Assembly (NCBI GenBank): GCA_022496785.1
Contig: SNAP01000003.1
Location: 252,447-316,446 of the forward strand
Direction: 5' to 3'
Length of the DNA stretch: 64,000 nucleotides
DNA from: Marinilabiliaceae bacterium JC040
Lineage (GTDB): Bacteria > Bacteroidota > Bacteroidia > Bacteroidales > Marinifilaceae
Made by a program: the position numbers and the translations under genes. Positions within the stretch are counted from its first letter, which is position 1, and every line of letters begins with the position of its first letter. Shown here in pieces: positions 48,548-57,806 of this stretch. The notes beneath the pieces are model-generated. The model did not search any database and was not told the DNA's origin. It saw only the letters and a list, made by a program, of their open reading frames with translations.

Positions 48548-49624
48548 TTAAGCTTTTAATGTTTCGTATTCTTTCATACATGCAACTAAAGCTTCAACGT
48601 CCTCGATTGAACAAGCATTATAAGTTGATGCACGGAAACCACCTACTGAACGGTGACCTTTGATACCACAAATATTGTGTTTTTCTGAGAATGCAATGAA
48701 ATCAGACATTAAATCTTCTTTTCCATCTGCCATCAAGAAAGGAATGTTCATTCTTGAACGAGAACCTTCTTCAACAACTGGTTTAAACATAGAGTTTCTT
48801 TCGATCTCAGCATATAACATTTCTTCTCTTTGTTTAGCTAATTTCTCCATTCCTTCTACACCACCGTTTGCTTTAACCCATTTAAGAGTTTCTTTAACTG
48901 TAAAGATATTAATACATGGAGGTGTATTAAACATAGAATCTTTATCAATATGAGTTTGGTATTTCAACATTGTTGGAATAACTCTATCAGCTAAATTTTC
49001 TTTAGCGAAGTCGTTGTTGATAATAACAAAAGTTACACCAGCAGCACCAACATTTTTTTGACAACCACCATAGATCATAGCATATTTGCTAACATCTACA
49101 GGACGGCTCATAATATCAGATGACATATCACAGATTACTGGTACATCATAAGATTTATCTTCGAAAAACTCAGTACCTCTAATAGTATTGTTAGAAGTTA
49201 AGTGAAGATAATCAGCATCAGCAGGAACTTGAAGATCTTTTGGATAGAAAGTAAATCCTTTATCTTCAGAAGAAGCGATAACTTCAGCTTCACCAAAAAG
49301 TTTAGCTTCTTTTATAGCTTTTGTTGACCATGTACCTGTATTTACAAATGCAGCTTTCTTTTTCAAGAAGTTATAAGGTACCATACAGAATTGAGTACTT
49401 GCACCACCACCTAAAAATAATACAGAATAATTTTCAGGAATGTTTAATAATTCTTTGAATAAAGAAACGGCTTCATCATACACAGCTTGGAAATCCTTAG
49501 ATCTGTGTGATACTTCCATAATAGACTGTCCACAGTTTCCTAATTCTCTAACTGCGTTAGCAGTATTCTCAAGTGTTGAATCAGGTAATTTACAAGGACC
49601 TGCGTTAAAAATATGCTTTCTCAT
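48548..49624 (-). CDS. serC: Phosphoserine aminotransferase
   Basis: A 358-residue PLP enzyme converting 3-phosphohydroxypyruvate to phosphoserine. It begins HIFNAGPCKLP, has FLGGGASTQF for cofactor phosphate binding, CDMSSDIMSRPVDV and the PLP lysine in YGGCQKNVGAAG. The C-terminal GGFRASTYNACS carries the substrate Arg. Full length. With serA it makes the core of serine synthesis; no serB-type gene is present in the window. Confidence 0.97.
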   Translation of the reverse strand: MRKHIFNAGPCKLPDSTLENTANAVRELGNCGQSIMEVSHRSKDFQAVYDEAVSLFKELLNIPENYSVLFLGGGASTQFCMVPYNFLKKKAAFVNTGTWSTKAIKEAKLFGEAEVIASSEDKGFTFYPKDLQVPADADYLHLTSNNTIRGTEFFEDKSYDVPVICDMSSDIMSRPVDVSKYAMIYGGCQKNVGAAGVTFVIINNDFAKENLADRVIPTMLKYQTHIDKDSMFNTPPCINIFTVKETLKWVKANGGVEGMEKLAKQREEMLYAEIERNSMFKPVVEEGSRSRMNIPFLMADGKEDLMSDFIAFSEKHNICGIKGHRSVGGFRASTYNACSIEDVEALVACMKEYETLKA

Positions 49625-49680
49625 TTTATCAATTATTTGGTTGATTATTTTATTATTTTAATGTCATATTAATTTAATCA

Positions 49681-49688
49681 CAAAAGTA
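49681..49688 (-). promoter_or_regulatory. -7 box for serC
   Basis: Minus-strand TACTTTTG, a full TAnnTTTG match, 57 bp before the ATG. Confidence 0.5.
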
Positions 49689-49860
49689 AGATAAAGATAG
49701 AAATAAAAAACCTTTTCGATGTTTATTTTATTAATATCAAAGCTTTTTTCAATCAATACACAAACGTTTGTTTTTTTGACGATTTAAAGCTACATTTCTA
49801 TTTTCAACTTTTCAAATAATTAGCTATTATTTTGTGTATAATAACAATATTTTAATAACT

Positions 49861-49894
49861 AAAATAGCCTCCAGCATAAACTGGAGGCTATTTT
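49861..49894 (-). terminator. Terminator after gcvT
   Basis: 14-bp perfect stem around AATAGCCTCCAG / CTGGAGGCTATT with a 6-nt loop and U-rich tail. Confidence 0.9.
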
Positions 49895-49916
49895 TATTTT
49901 TTATCGACTTATTTTA

Positions 49917-51014
49917 CTACATAAAAGATCTAACAATCTTACCTTTTGCAGTCTTTTTACGAATTCTAATAAACACTTCTGTATCTCTTTTATGGAATGG
50001 AGCATTAACATAACCCATAGCAATAGACTTACCTGTCATAGGAGAAACAGTTCCTGAAGTAACAACACCTATTTCGTTACCTTCAGCATCTTCGATAGCA
50101 TAACCGTGGCGAGCAATTCCCTTTTCAAGAAGCTCGATACATTTCAACCAACGAGTTGGTTTTTCTGCTTTCATTTTTTCGTTATATTCTCTATCAACAA
50201 AATCGTTACCGTCAACAAATTTTGTAATCCAACCTAAACCAGCTTCAATAGGACAATGCTCATCATCGATATCATTTCCATATAAGCAGAAACCAGCTTC
50301 TAATCTTAAAGTATCTCTAGCACCTAAACCAATTGGTTGAATACCAAATTCTTTTCCAGCTTCGAAAACAGCTTTCCATAATTTATCAGCATCTTCATTT
50401 TTAGCATAAATCTCACAACCACCTGAACCAGTATATCCAGTTGTAGAGAAACAAACTCTTTCAATACCACCAAAACTTAATTCTTTGAAAGTATAATACT
50501 CCATGTCTTCAACAGTAGTATCAGTCATTTTTTGCATAGCTTTCAATGCTAAAGGACCTTGGATAGCTAATTGACACCATTCTTCAGAAACATTAATCAA
50601 TTCCTTACCAATTTCCATTCCTAGTTCTTTTGCATATTTAGAAGCCCAAGCAAAATCTTTATCAATATTTGCAGCATTAACAACTAACAAATATTTATCT
50701 TCTCTAAATCTATATACTAGTAAATCGTCAACGATTCCACCTTTACCATTAGGCATACAAGTATATTGAACTTTACCGTCAGTTAAATCAGCAACATTAT
50801 TAGTAGTAATTTTTTGAACAAATTCGAAAGCTTTAGGACCTTCTACCCAAAACTCACCCATATGAGACACATCAAATACTCCTAATTTCTCTCTTACACA
50901 ATTATGCTCATCTTTAATACCTGTGTTATATTCTATTGGCATATTGTAACCTGCAAACTCTGCCATTCTTGCACCCAATTCTATATGATATTGAGTAAAT
51001 GCTGTTGTTTTCAT
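49917..51014 (-). CDS. gcvT: Aminomethyltransferase, glycine cleavage T protein
   Basis: A 365-residue tetrahydrofolate-dependent aminomethyltransferase. Landmarks are MAEFAGYNMPIEY, FDVSHMGEF, TTNNVADLTDGKVQYTCMPN, SEEWCQLAIQGPLA, STTGYTGSGGCEIYA and LGARDTLRLEAGFCLYGNDID. It cleaves the aminomethyl group held on GcvH to give methylene-THF and ammonia. Here it is monocistronic, with its own promoter box and terminator; the other gcv genes are not in the window. Confidence 0.97.
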   Translation of the reverse strand: MKTTAFTQYHIELGARMAEFAGYNMPIEYNTGIKDEHNCVREKLGVFDVSHMGEFWVEGPKAFEFVQKITTNNVADLTDGKVQYTCMPNGKGGIVDDLLVYRFREDKYLLVVNAANIDKDFAWASKYAKELGMEIGKELINVSEEWCQLAIQGPLALKAMQKMTDTTVEDMEYYTFKELSFGGIERVCFSTTGYTGSGGCEIYAKNEDADKLWKAVFEAGKEFGIQPIGLGARDTLRLEAGFCLYGNDIDDEHCPIEAGLGWITKFVDGNDFVDREYNEKMKAEKPTRWLKCIELLEKGIARHGYAIEDAEGNEIGVVTSGTVSPMTGKSIAMGYVNAPFHKRDTEVFIRIRKKTAKGKIVRSFM

Positions 51015-51069
51015 ATATTATATTTTTAACGTAAAACTTACTATATTACTTTCTTTACTATCTATACAA

Positions 51070-51077
51070 CAAATGTA
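51070..51077 (-). promoter_or_regulatory. -7 box for gcvT
   Basis: Minus-strand TACATTTG, a full TAnnTTTG match, 56 bp before the ATG. Confidence 0.5.
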
Positions 51078-51232
51078 TAAAATTTATTAAATATTCAAAA
51101 TAATTAACAAACGTTTCAAATGATAATATATTAAGATTTAATCTTAATATTTAGCCACATACTTGTATTGACTTTTCCATTTTATAAGTATATTTACACA
51201 TATCGTGAATTACAACAAAATAGAAACAAATA

Positions 51233-51682
51233 ATGAACAGGACTTTTAAACATGTAAATAAAGATTTACTACTAGATATTTTTGGAGATGATATTGAAAT
51301 AATCCTAGACATGGTTGATGTATTTGTAAATATGGCAACCTCGTATTATAAAGACATTCTAGAAGATTATGAAAACAAAAAATGGTTTGAACTTGGTTTA
51401 GTTGCTCATAAAGCTAAAGGATCTTGCAGAACAATGGGATTACAAAATATAGGAGAATCTCTTCATAAGATTGAGAATAATGCAAAGGGAATAGCTTATA
51501 ACGAATTAGACGAAAATAGAAATTTAAGTCACGACCAAGAAAAGCTATATCAAACGATGCTCAAAGAAGGTCAAAAAGAAGGTGATACAAATATTATAGA
51601 TAAAGAGATAATATATCTCAAAAATAATTTTGAAGAAGCTGTTCAGGAGTTAGTAAGTTTAAAAGAATCTCTCAATAAGTAA
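51233..51682 (+). CDS. HPt-domain phosphotransfer protein
   Basis: A 149-residue all-helical protein. The phosphoacceptor His 59 lies in LVAHKAKGSCRTMGL, the standard HPt motif (H-x-x-K-G-S). N-terminal helices (IFGDDIEIILDMVDVFV) are typical. It stands alone, so its histidine kinase and response regulator are elsewhere. A terminator follows. Confidence 0.9.
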   Translation: MNRTFKHVNKDLLLDIFGDDIEIILDMVDVFVNMATSYYKDILEDYENKKWFELGLVAHKAKGSCRTMGLQNIGESLHKIENNAKGIAYNELDENRNLSHDQEKLYQTMLKEGQKEGDTNIIDKEIIYLKNNFEEAVQELVSLKESLNK

Positions 51683-51710
51683 AATACAATACATAACACA
51701 TATAAAAATG

Positions 51711-51737
51711 AAAAGTTCGGCATATCACCGAACTTTT
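51711..51737 (+). terminator. Terminator after the HPt gene
   Basis: Perfect 10-bp stem AAAAGTTCGG / CCGAACTTTT; it lies between convergent genes and may act both ways. Confidence 0.85.
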
Positions 51738-51783
51738 CTACTCAAAAAAGAAAACAAATTAAACATTTGCTCTCAAATAAATT

Positions 51784-52428
51784 CTATCTCATATCAACAA
51801 CCTCAACATTAGGATGCGATTTTTCATCAAACACAAAATGTCCATCAGAGAAATGAACCTTTGTATCCATTCTTATTAATTCAATTCTTAAATCATTACC
51901 TTCTTTACCTTTAGAAACGAAACTTACAATTTCATTCTTAGATAAATTTATTGAAACAATAACTTTTGAGAAATCTTTCTCTTCTCTAGGAATTAAATAA
52001 ATTTCAGCATACTTAGTCTTACCTTTTTTATAAGTCTTATTCAAAGAATAATTAAATCCATTCTTATATAAATCAAAAATCTTAGCAGGATTAGTTAAAT
52101 CACCAGAATTTTCCTCTACTTCTGAAATATTTACCTCTTCTGCATCTTTCATATAATTATATCTATTCTTACCATCAAAGAAAGTTTCAGTTCCCATAAT
52201 AGATATCTTATACTTATTCTTTTTAATATCCGCCATACCTATAGAGCTATCCTTCATATCTTCTTCATTATTCTCTACAGTCATTCTAAAATTGATTTTC
52301 ATACATTCAATTTTAGAATATTTATTAGATAATTTATCAAGGATATCTTTAGCTTTTTTATCATTTTGAGCGCAAAGAGTCAAAACAGATAAAAACATAA
52401 TTATAGGCATTAATAATAATTTCTTCAT
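51784..52428 (-). CDS. lolA: Outer-membrane lipoprotein carrier protein LolA
   Basis: A 214-residue periplasmic chaperone (signal MKKLLLMPIIMFLSVLTLCAQ) of the LolA half-barrel fold: LDKLSNKYSKIECMKINFRM, then MADIKKNKYKISIMGTETFFDG, YNYMKDAEEVNISEVEE and SNPAKIF-like TNPAKIFDLYKNGF. It ferries lipoproteins to the outer membrane. It lies 15 bp after ftsK in the usual Bacteroidota ftsK-lolA pair. Confidence 0.92.
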   Translation of the reverse strand: MKKLLLMPIIMFLSVLTLCAQNDKKAKDILDKLSNKYSKIECMKINFRMTVENNEEDMKDSSIGMADIKKNKYKISIMGTETFFDGKNRYNYMKDAEEVNISEVEENSGDLTNPAKIFDLYKNGFNYSLNKTYKKGKTKYAEIYLIPREEKDFSKVIVSINLSKNEIVSFVSKGKEGNDLRIELIRMDTKVHFSDGHFVFDEKSHPNVEVVDMR

Positions 52429-52443
52429 ACTTAATTGTTTATT

Positions 52444-54888
52444 TTACAAGTTACTTAATAATTGTTCTAAAGCATAGTCGTCTGGCACTAACACCTGACG
52501 AGCTTTACTTCCTTCAAACGGACCAACAACTCCAGCTGCTTCAAGTTGATCAATAATTCTTCCTGCTCTAGCATATCCAATAGAGAATCGTCTTTGTATA
52601 GAAGATGTTGAACCTTGTTGAGAATGTACTATTAAATGAGCGGCATCATTAAACAATGGATCTCTATTTCCTAAATCTATTTCACCAGCTTCACCACCAG
52701 AAGGTTCAGGAATAAATTCAGGCAACATAAAAGCAGTTTCAAACGATTTCTGATCAGCGATATACTCAGTAATAGCGTCCACTTCAGGAGTATCAACAAA
52801 AGCACATTGAACTCTCACCATTTCACTAGAGACAGAAACCAATAAATCTCCCCTACCAATTAATTGATTAGCACCAGGGGCATCCAAAATAGTTCTTGAA
52901 TCAATCATAGAGGCCACTTTAAAAGCAATCCTAGCAGGGAAATTAGCTTTAATTAAACCAGTAATAATATTTGTTGAAGGACGTTGAGTTGCTATAATCA
53001 TATGAATTCCCACAGCTCTAGCCAATTGAGCAATTCTTGCAATAGGTTGCTCAACCTCCTTACCTGCAGTCATAATTAAATCGGCAAATTCATCTACAAC
53101 AACTACTATATATGGTAAATATCTATGTCCTTTATCTGGATTTAATCTACGTTTAGTAAATTTAGCATTATACTCCTTAATATTTCTAACAGTTGCTTTC
53201 TTTAACAAATCGTAACGAGCGTCCATCTCTGTACAAAGAGAATTTAAAGTAGCAACAACTTTACCTACGTCAGTAATAATAGGCTCTTCAGCATCTGGCA
53301 ATTTTGCCAAGAAATGTTTCTCTATAACAGAATATATACTCAACTCAACTTTCTTAGGGTCAACCATCACAAATTTAAGTTGAGAAGGATGTTTTTTATA
53401 AAGCAAAGATGTTATAATAGCATTTAAACCTACCGATTTACCTTGTCCAGTAGCACCTGCAACTAACAAGTGAGGCATTTTAGCTAAATCAAAAATATAT
53501 GGTTCATTAGAGATTGTTTTTCCTAAAGCAACAGGAAGAGCATATTTAGCTTCTTGGAATTTCTTAGAACCAATAACCGATTTCATAGAAACCACTTCAG
53601 GTCGTAAATTTGGCACCTCAATACCAACAGTACCCTTACCAGGAATAGGAGCTATAATTCTTATCCCTAAAGCAGAAAGACTAAGAGCTATATCATCTTC
53701 AAGATTCTTTATTTTAGATATTCTAACACCAGGAGCTGGTACTATTTCATACAATGTAACTGTAGGACCAATAGTAGCCATAATCTTAACAATCTCAATC
53801 TTATAATTTCTTAAAGTCTCAACAATTCTATTTTTATTATCTTCTAATTCAACTGTTGTAACCTTTTTATTATTAGCATCATGAGCTTCAAGAAGATCTA
53901 TAGAAGGGAATTTATAAGAAGACAATTCTAAAGTAGGATCATAATCTTCTAACTGCACCTTATTTTCTTTCACAGTTTCCTCTTTAACATCATTTTCTAC
54001 AATTAACTCTACTTCATCATCTTTACCTGTATTTTGAGTCTTTTTATTTTTAGATTCTTTTTCTTCAAAATTCAAAGATAAATCGTCTGTAAAAACATGC
54101 TTATTCGAGTCTTGAGAATCAAAATCTTCATTAGCATTAATAGTATCTTTTTCAAATAGACTTTCATCAATATACGAACTATCTTCATCTTCAATAACAT
54201 CTTCTATATAAGTACTATCTTCGCTAGTGTAGTCTTCATCTAAATCTTCGTCTTGACGTTTATTCTTCAAGATAACATTCATTAATCTAGCTACATACGG
54301 AAAGAATTTTGGAAAAGCAAATATTATAATTATTGAAAAAACAACTGCTAAAAGAACTCCAGTACCTATTTGTCCCATAGCAGCAACAAACCACTGTTTC
54401 ATATGGAAGCCAAACATTCCACCAGGGAAAACATAAGTATGAGTAAATATATTAGAAAAGATATAATCGAAAGCTATTGAAAGCCAGAAAACTCCAATAG
54501 AACCAATAATTAAAGGTCGTTTCAAACTTCTATTATATACTTTTAAACATTTCAGACCAGAAATAAACAACAAGTAAGAAAAGATAAAAGATGGTATACC
54601 GAAAGTACAATTTATAAAGAAATTCGCTATAGATGCGCCTAACTTCCCTACCAAATTATTTACAACAATTTTGGGATTAATAATATATTCTAAGGTTTCA
54701 ATATCCAACTTACTCTGATCGATACCACCACTAGTAAAAAACGATAAAAATGAAATTATCATTAACACAGAAAAAGAACAGAACACAATACCATATATTG
54801 TATACATTTTTTTACTATGCCAAGGTATAAAAACATTAGCCAAATTTGCATCTACAGATTTCTTATTTTTCTTTTTCTTCTTTGCCAT
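52444..54888 (-). CDS. ftsK: DNA translocase FtsK/SpoIIIE
   Basis: An 814-residue septal DNA pump. It has an N-terminal set of four membrane helices (about 28-215), an acidic Asp/Glu/Ser linker (about 215-330), then α and β motor domains with Walker A VAGATGQGKSVGLNAI, Walker B PYIVVVVDEFADLIM and IARLARAVGIHMIIATQRPS. The C-terminal γ winged helix has SSIQRRFSIGYARAGRIIDQ. Full length. lolA follows. Confidence 0.97.
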   Translation of the reverse strand: MAKKKKKNKKSVDANLANVFIPWHSKKMYTIYGIVFCSFSVLMIISFLSFFTSGGIDQSKLDIETLEYIINPKIVVNNLVGKLGASIANFFINCTFGIPSFIFSYLLFISGLKCLKVYNRSLKRPLIIGSIGVFWLSIAFDYIFSNIFTHTYVFPGGMFGFHMKQWFVAAMGQIGTGVLLAVVFSIIIIFAFPKFFPYVARLMNVILKNKRQDEDLDEDYTSEDSTYIEDVIEDEDSSYIDESLFEKDTINANEDFDSQDSNKHVFTDDLSLNFEEKESKNKKTQNTGKDDEVELIVENDVKEETVKENKVQLEDYDPTLELSSYKFPSIDLLEAHDANNKKVTTVELEDNKNRIVETLRNYKIEIVKIMATIGPTVTLYEIVPAPGVRISKIKNLEDDIALSLSALGIRIIAPIPGKGTVGIEVPNLRPEVVSMKSVIGSKKFQEAKYALPVALGKTISNEPYIFDLAKMPHLLVAGATGQGKSVGLNAIITSLLYKKHPSQLKFVMVDPKKVELSIYSVIEKHFLAKLPDAEEPIITDVGKVVATLNSLCTEMDARYDLLKKATVRNIKEYNAKFTKRRLNPDKGHRYLPYIVVVVDEFADLIMTAGKEVEQPIARIAQLARAVGIHMIIATQRPSTNIITGLIKANFPARIAFKVASMIDSRTILDAPGANQLIGRGDLLVSVSSEMVRVQCAFVDTPEVDAITEYIADQKSFETAFMLPEFIPEPSGGEAGEIDLGNRDPLFNDAAHLIVHSQQGSTSSIQRRFSIGYARAGRIIDQLEAAGVVGPFEGSKARQVLVPDDYALEQLLSNL

Positions 54889-54912
54889 ATACTCTCTTTA
54901 TTCCTAATAATA

Positions 54913-54920
54913 CAAAAGTA
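54913..54920 (-). promoter_or_regulatory. -7 box for ftsK-lolA
   Basis: Minus-strand TACTTTTG, a full TAnnTTTG match, 25 bp before the ftsK ATG. Confidence 0.5.
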
Positions 54921-55134
54921 AGCATTTAGTTCGTGTAATAAAAAAAATTTATAATGAAAATACTTATCTAAATAAATGAATATGCTTGCATATTTCATAA
55001 GAAAAAGACTAATTATTATCATTTTTATGCAGATTTTCAACTCCTACATGAATATTTATCCATTACCCTATCTTTCAACACATTAGACCCATTTATTTTT
55101 TCTTAAAAAAAGATTAAATAGTCAGTTTTTTTCT
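54921..55134. other. Divergent intergenic DNA between ftsK and arcC
   Basis: About 330 bp in all between the two starts. It holds the two opposing -7 boxes (54913 and 55135) and otherwise nothing I can name. Confidence 0.5.
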
Positions 55135-55142
55135 TAGTTTTG
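55135..55142 (+). promoter_or_regulatory. -7 box for the carbamate kinase operon
   Basis: TAGTTTTG, a full TAnnTTTG match, leaving a leader of about 73 nt before the arcC start. Confidence 0.5.
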
Positions 55143-55221
55143 CAATTCTAAAAAACGGATGTAGACCTGTATTCTACTGACAATAAAAAGGAATATTAAT
55201 TATTAAAATTTTTAACGTACG

Positions 55222-56172
55222 ATGGAGAAGAAACTAGCGGTAATAGCACTAGGTGGAAACGCTCTTTTGCGTGGTAACCAAAAAGGTACTGTTGAAGAAC
55301 AGACTCAGAACACACAAGACACTTTAAAAAATATCATTTTCCTTATTAAGGAAGGTTACAATATCATTTTAGCACACGGTAATGGTCCTCAAGTAGGAAA
55401 TATCTTAATGCAAAATGCAGCTGGAAAAGAATTATACGATTTACCAGAAATGACATTAGACTACAATGTAGCATCATCTCAAGGTGGTATTGGTTATATG
55501 ATTGAGCACAATTTAAGAAACATTCTTAAAGAAAACGGAATCGATAAAAACGTTGTTACACTTGTTACACAAGTATTAGTAGACAAAAACGATCCAGCAT
55601 TCAAAAACCCTACAAAAAGAGTTGGAAGAATCTATTCTAAAGAAGATGCTGAGAAATTAACAGCAGAAAAAGGATGGATATTTAAAGAAGAAGTAAAAGC
55701 TGACGGTGGTTGGAGAAGAGTAGTACCTTCACCAGTTCCAACATCTTTTTCTAATGCAGATGTAGTAGAAAAGTTAGCTAATGAAGGAAATATCGTTATC
55801 ACAGTAGGTGGTGGTGGTATCCCAGCATATATTAATGAAGAAGGTCAAACTGTTCCTGTAGAGGGAGTTGTTGACAAAGATTTAGCTTCTGCTGTTGTTG
55901 GAAACACAGTTAATGCAAATGAATTCTATATTTTAACAGATGTTCCTTATATTTACAAAAATTTTAAACAAGAGAACCAAGAAATTTTAGAATTCTTAAA
56001 CTATGCTGACTGTGAAAAATATATTGCAGACGGTACTTTTGCTGAAGGATCTATGGCTCCAAAAATTAGAGCTTGTATGCAATTCGTTAAAAATGGTGGA
56101 GAAAAATCTATCATTACAGAAGCTACACTTCTAGAAGACAAAAAATATGGTTCTAAAATAACAATGGACTAA
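55222..56172 (+). CDS. arcC: Carbamate kinase
   Basis: A 316-residue amino acid kinase fold enzyme: carbamoyl phosphate + ADP = carbamate + ATP. Landmarks are ALGGNALLRGNQKGTVEEQ, ILAHGNGPQVGN, ASSQGGIGYMIEHNL, RVVPSPVPT, VGGGGIPAY and EGSMAPKIRACMQFV. It lies 49 bp before an ornithine carbamoyltransferase gene in the same direction, the ATP-yielding end of the arginine deiminase pathway. No arginine deiminase gene is in view. Confidence 0.96.
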   Translation: MEKKLAVIALGGNALLRGNQKGTVEEQTQNTQDTLKNIIFLIKEGYNIILAHGNGPQVGNILMQNAAGKELYDLPEMTLDYNVASSQGGIGYMIEHNLRNILKENGIDKNVVTLVTQVLVDKNDPAFKNPTKRVGRIYSKEDAEKLTAEKGWIFKEEVKADGGWRRVVPSPVPTSFSNADVVEKLANEGNIVITVGGGGIPAYINEEGQTVPVEGVVDKDLASAVVGNTVNANEFYILTDVPYIYKNFKQENQEILEFLNYADCEKYIADGTFAEGSMAPKIRACMQFVKNGGEKSIITEATLLEDKKYGSKITMD

Positions 56173-56221
56173 TTTAAAAGAGAAAAATAATTCATTATTT
56201 AATTTATAAATACATAATATT

Positions 56222-57223
56222 ATGAGTTTCAATTTAAGAAATAGACATTTCCTTAAGTTATTAGATTTCACACCAAAAGAAATCCAATACATGTTAGATT
56301 TAGCTAGAGATCTTAAAAGAGCTAAATACGCTGGAACAGAGCAACCAACTTTAGCTGGTAAAAACATCGCTCTTATCTTTGAAAAATCATCTACACGTAC
56401 AAGATGTGCTTTTGAAACAGCTGCACATGATCAAGGAGCTCAAGTAACATATTTAGGTCCTTCAGGTTCTCAAATCGGAATCAAAGAATCTATGGCAGAT
56501 ACAGCTAGAGTACTAGGTCGTATGTACGATGGTATCGAGTACCGTGGTTTCGGTCAACCAATCGTAGAAGATTTAGCAAAACATGCTGGTGTACCAGTAT
56601 GGAATGGTCTTACTGACGAATTCCACCCAACTCAAATCTTAGCTGACTTCTTAACAATGATGGAACATACTGACAAGCCTCTTAACAAAGTAGCTTTTGC
56701 TTACTTAGGAGATGCTCGTAACAATATGGCTAATTCATTAATGGTAGGTGCTGCTAAAATGGGTATGGATGTTAGAATCGTTGGTCCTAAAAACCTACAA
56801 CCAGAAGCAGAACTAGTTGCTACTTGTGAAGAAATCGCAAAAGAAACTGGTGCAAAAATCACTATCACTGACGACGCTAAAGCTGGTGTTAAAGGATGTG
56901 ATTTCTTATATACTGACGTATGGGTATCTATGGGTGAGCCAGACGAAGTATGGAAAGAAAGAATTGATCTTCTTAAACCATTCCAAATCAACAAAGAAAT
57001 TATGGCAGCTACAGAAAACGATGCATGTAAATTTATGCACTGTTTACCTGCTTACCATAATAGAGAAACTAAAGTTGGTGAAGATGTATTCCAAAAATTC
57101 GGTCTTGACGGTGTTGAGGTTACTGAAGACGTTTTCGAATCTCCTGCATCAATCGTATTTGACGAAGCAGAAAACAGATTACATACTATTAAAGCTGTAA
57201 TGGTTGCAACTTTAGGTAAATAA
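56222..57223 (+). CDS. Ornithine carbamoyltransferase
   Basis: A 333-residue transcarbamylase. Carbamoyl-phosphate motif [14 protein letters not shown], then [11 protein letters not shown], and the ornithine side MHCLPAYHN and [11 protein letters not shown]. Pairing with carbamate kinase favours the catabolic direction (citrulline to ornithine plus carbamoyl phosphate), which would be arcB; anabolic use as argF cannot be excluded. A strong terminator follows. Confidence 0.95.
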   Translation: MSFNLRNRHFLKLLDFTPKEIQYMLDLARDLKRAKYAGTEQPTLAGKNIALIFEKSSTRTRCAFETAAHDQGAQVTYLGPSGSQIGIKESMADTARVLGRMYDGIEYRGFGQPIVEDLAKHAGVPVWNGLTDEFHPTQILADFLTMMEHTDKPLNKVAFAYLGDARNNMANSLMVGAAKMGMDVRIVGPKNLQPEAELVATCEEIAKETGAKITITDDAKAGVKGCDFLYTDVWVSMGEPDEVWKERIDLLKPFQINKEIMAATENDACKFMHCLPAYHNRETKVGEDVFQKFGLDGVEVTEDVFESPASIVFDEAENRLHTIKAVMVATLGK

Positions 57224-57286
57224 TCTATTTCAATCTAAGAATATTCCTTAGAAATAAGGACTTAATATAGATAGAAAAAACAAATT

Positions 57287-57315
57287 AGGTAGCTACAAAT
57301 TTATTGTGGCTACCT
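57287..57315 (+). terminator. Terminator after the ornithine carbamoyltransferase gene
   Basis: 12-bp stem AGGTAGCTACAA / TTGTGGCTACCT with one mismatch (a G·U pair), followed by U6; it faces the hipB-like gene and may act for both. Confidence 0.8.
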
Positions 57316-57328
57316 TTTTTCTTATTCT

Positions 57329-57532
57329 CTATTTAAGTTTTACAGGACCTACTTCAGCTGCAAAAAATCTTAAAACATCATTTACCTTATCTAACCTTAC
57401 AGTTTGTTTACCTTGCTCTAAATCTCTAATAAATCTAAGACCTACTCCTGTTTTTTCAGAAAGATCTACTTGAGTCAGACCAAACTTCTTTCTCATCTTT
57501 TTCACAAACTGAGGTATCGTTAATTCTTCCAT
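57329..57532 (-). CDS. HipB-type helix-turn-helix regulator, no HipA partner
   Basis: A 67-residue Xre-like protein: MEELTIPQFVKKMRKKFGLT, then QVDLSEKTGVGLRFIRDLEQGK with the recognition helix, and FFAAEVGPVKLK at the tail. It matches the y4mF/HipB antitoxin class. HipB is normally followed by hipA; here the gene ends at a terminator and the next gene is convergent, so it is an orphan. Four matched palindromes lie upstream (57578-57718) and are the best candidate for its own operators. Confidence 0.85.
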   Translation of the reverse strand: MEELTIPQFVKKMRKKFGLTQVDLSEKTGVGLRFIRDLEQGKQTVRLDKVNDVLRFFAAEVGPVKLK

Positions 57533-57577
57533 ATTAATCTATTTTGTATTATAAATATATAAAAAATATACAAAAAT

Positions 57578-57718
57578 TATACCCTTTCAGATATAAACAC
57601 ATCATTATGTATAAAAATTATACCTTAAAAGGTATAATTAATCTATACAACAATCATTTTATACCCTAATAGGTATAATCTTTATATATACATGTCATAT
57701 TATACCCTTTAAGGTATA
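57578..57718. promoter_or_regulatory. Four 18-bp operator-like palindromes at an exact 41-bp spacing
   Basis: The sites begin at 57578, 57619, 57660 and 57701: TATACCCTTTCAGATATA, TATACCTTAAAAGGTATA, TATACCCTAATAGGTATA and TATACCCTTTAAGGTATA. The consensus is TATACC-N6-GGTATA; the second is a perfect 24-bp palindrome including flanks, and the first is the most degenerate. The three 23-bp spacers are unrelated in sequence. A 41-bp step is close to four helical turns, so bound dimers would line up on one face. The array lies between the divergent hipB-like gene and the nitroreductase gene. Confidence 0.8.
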
Positions 57719-57806
57719 TCTACAAAATAAAGATTCATTCTTAGAAAATCATTTCAAAATAAAAACGAAATACCTTATATTTACGTATAAACAAACACAA
57801 CTAACA

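Noticed and set aside
54852-55040. 62-codon minus-strand frame upstream of ftsK
   Set aside because: Hydrophobic, A+T-rich, overlaps the ftsK start and its promoter box; no coding features.
57329-57532. A full HipAB toxin-antitoxin module
   Set aside because: No hipA follows; the downstream side is a terminator and the convergent ornithine carbamoyltransferase gene.
57578-57718. Short regularly spaced repeats that could be a CRISPR array
   Set aside because: The repeats are 18-bp palindromes with 23-bp A+T-rich spacers and imperfect copies; no cas genes nearby. Operators fit much better.
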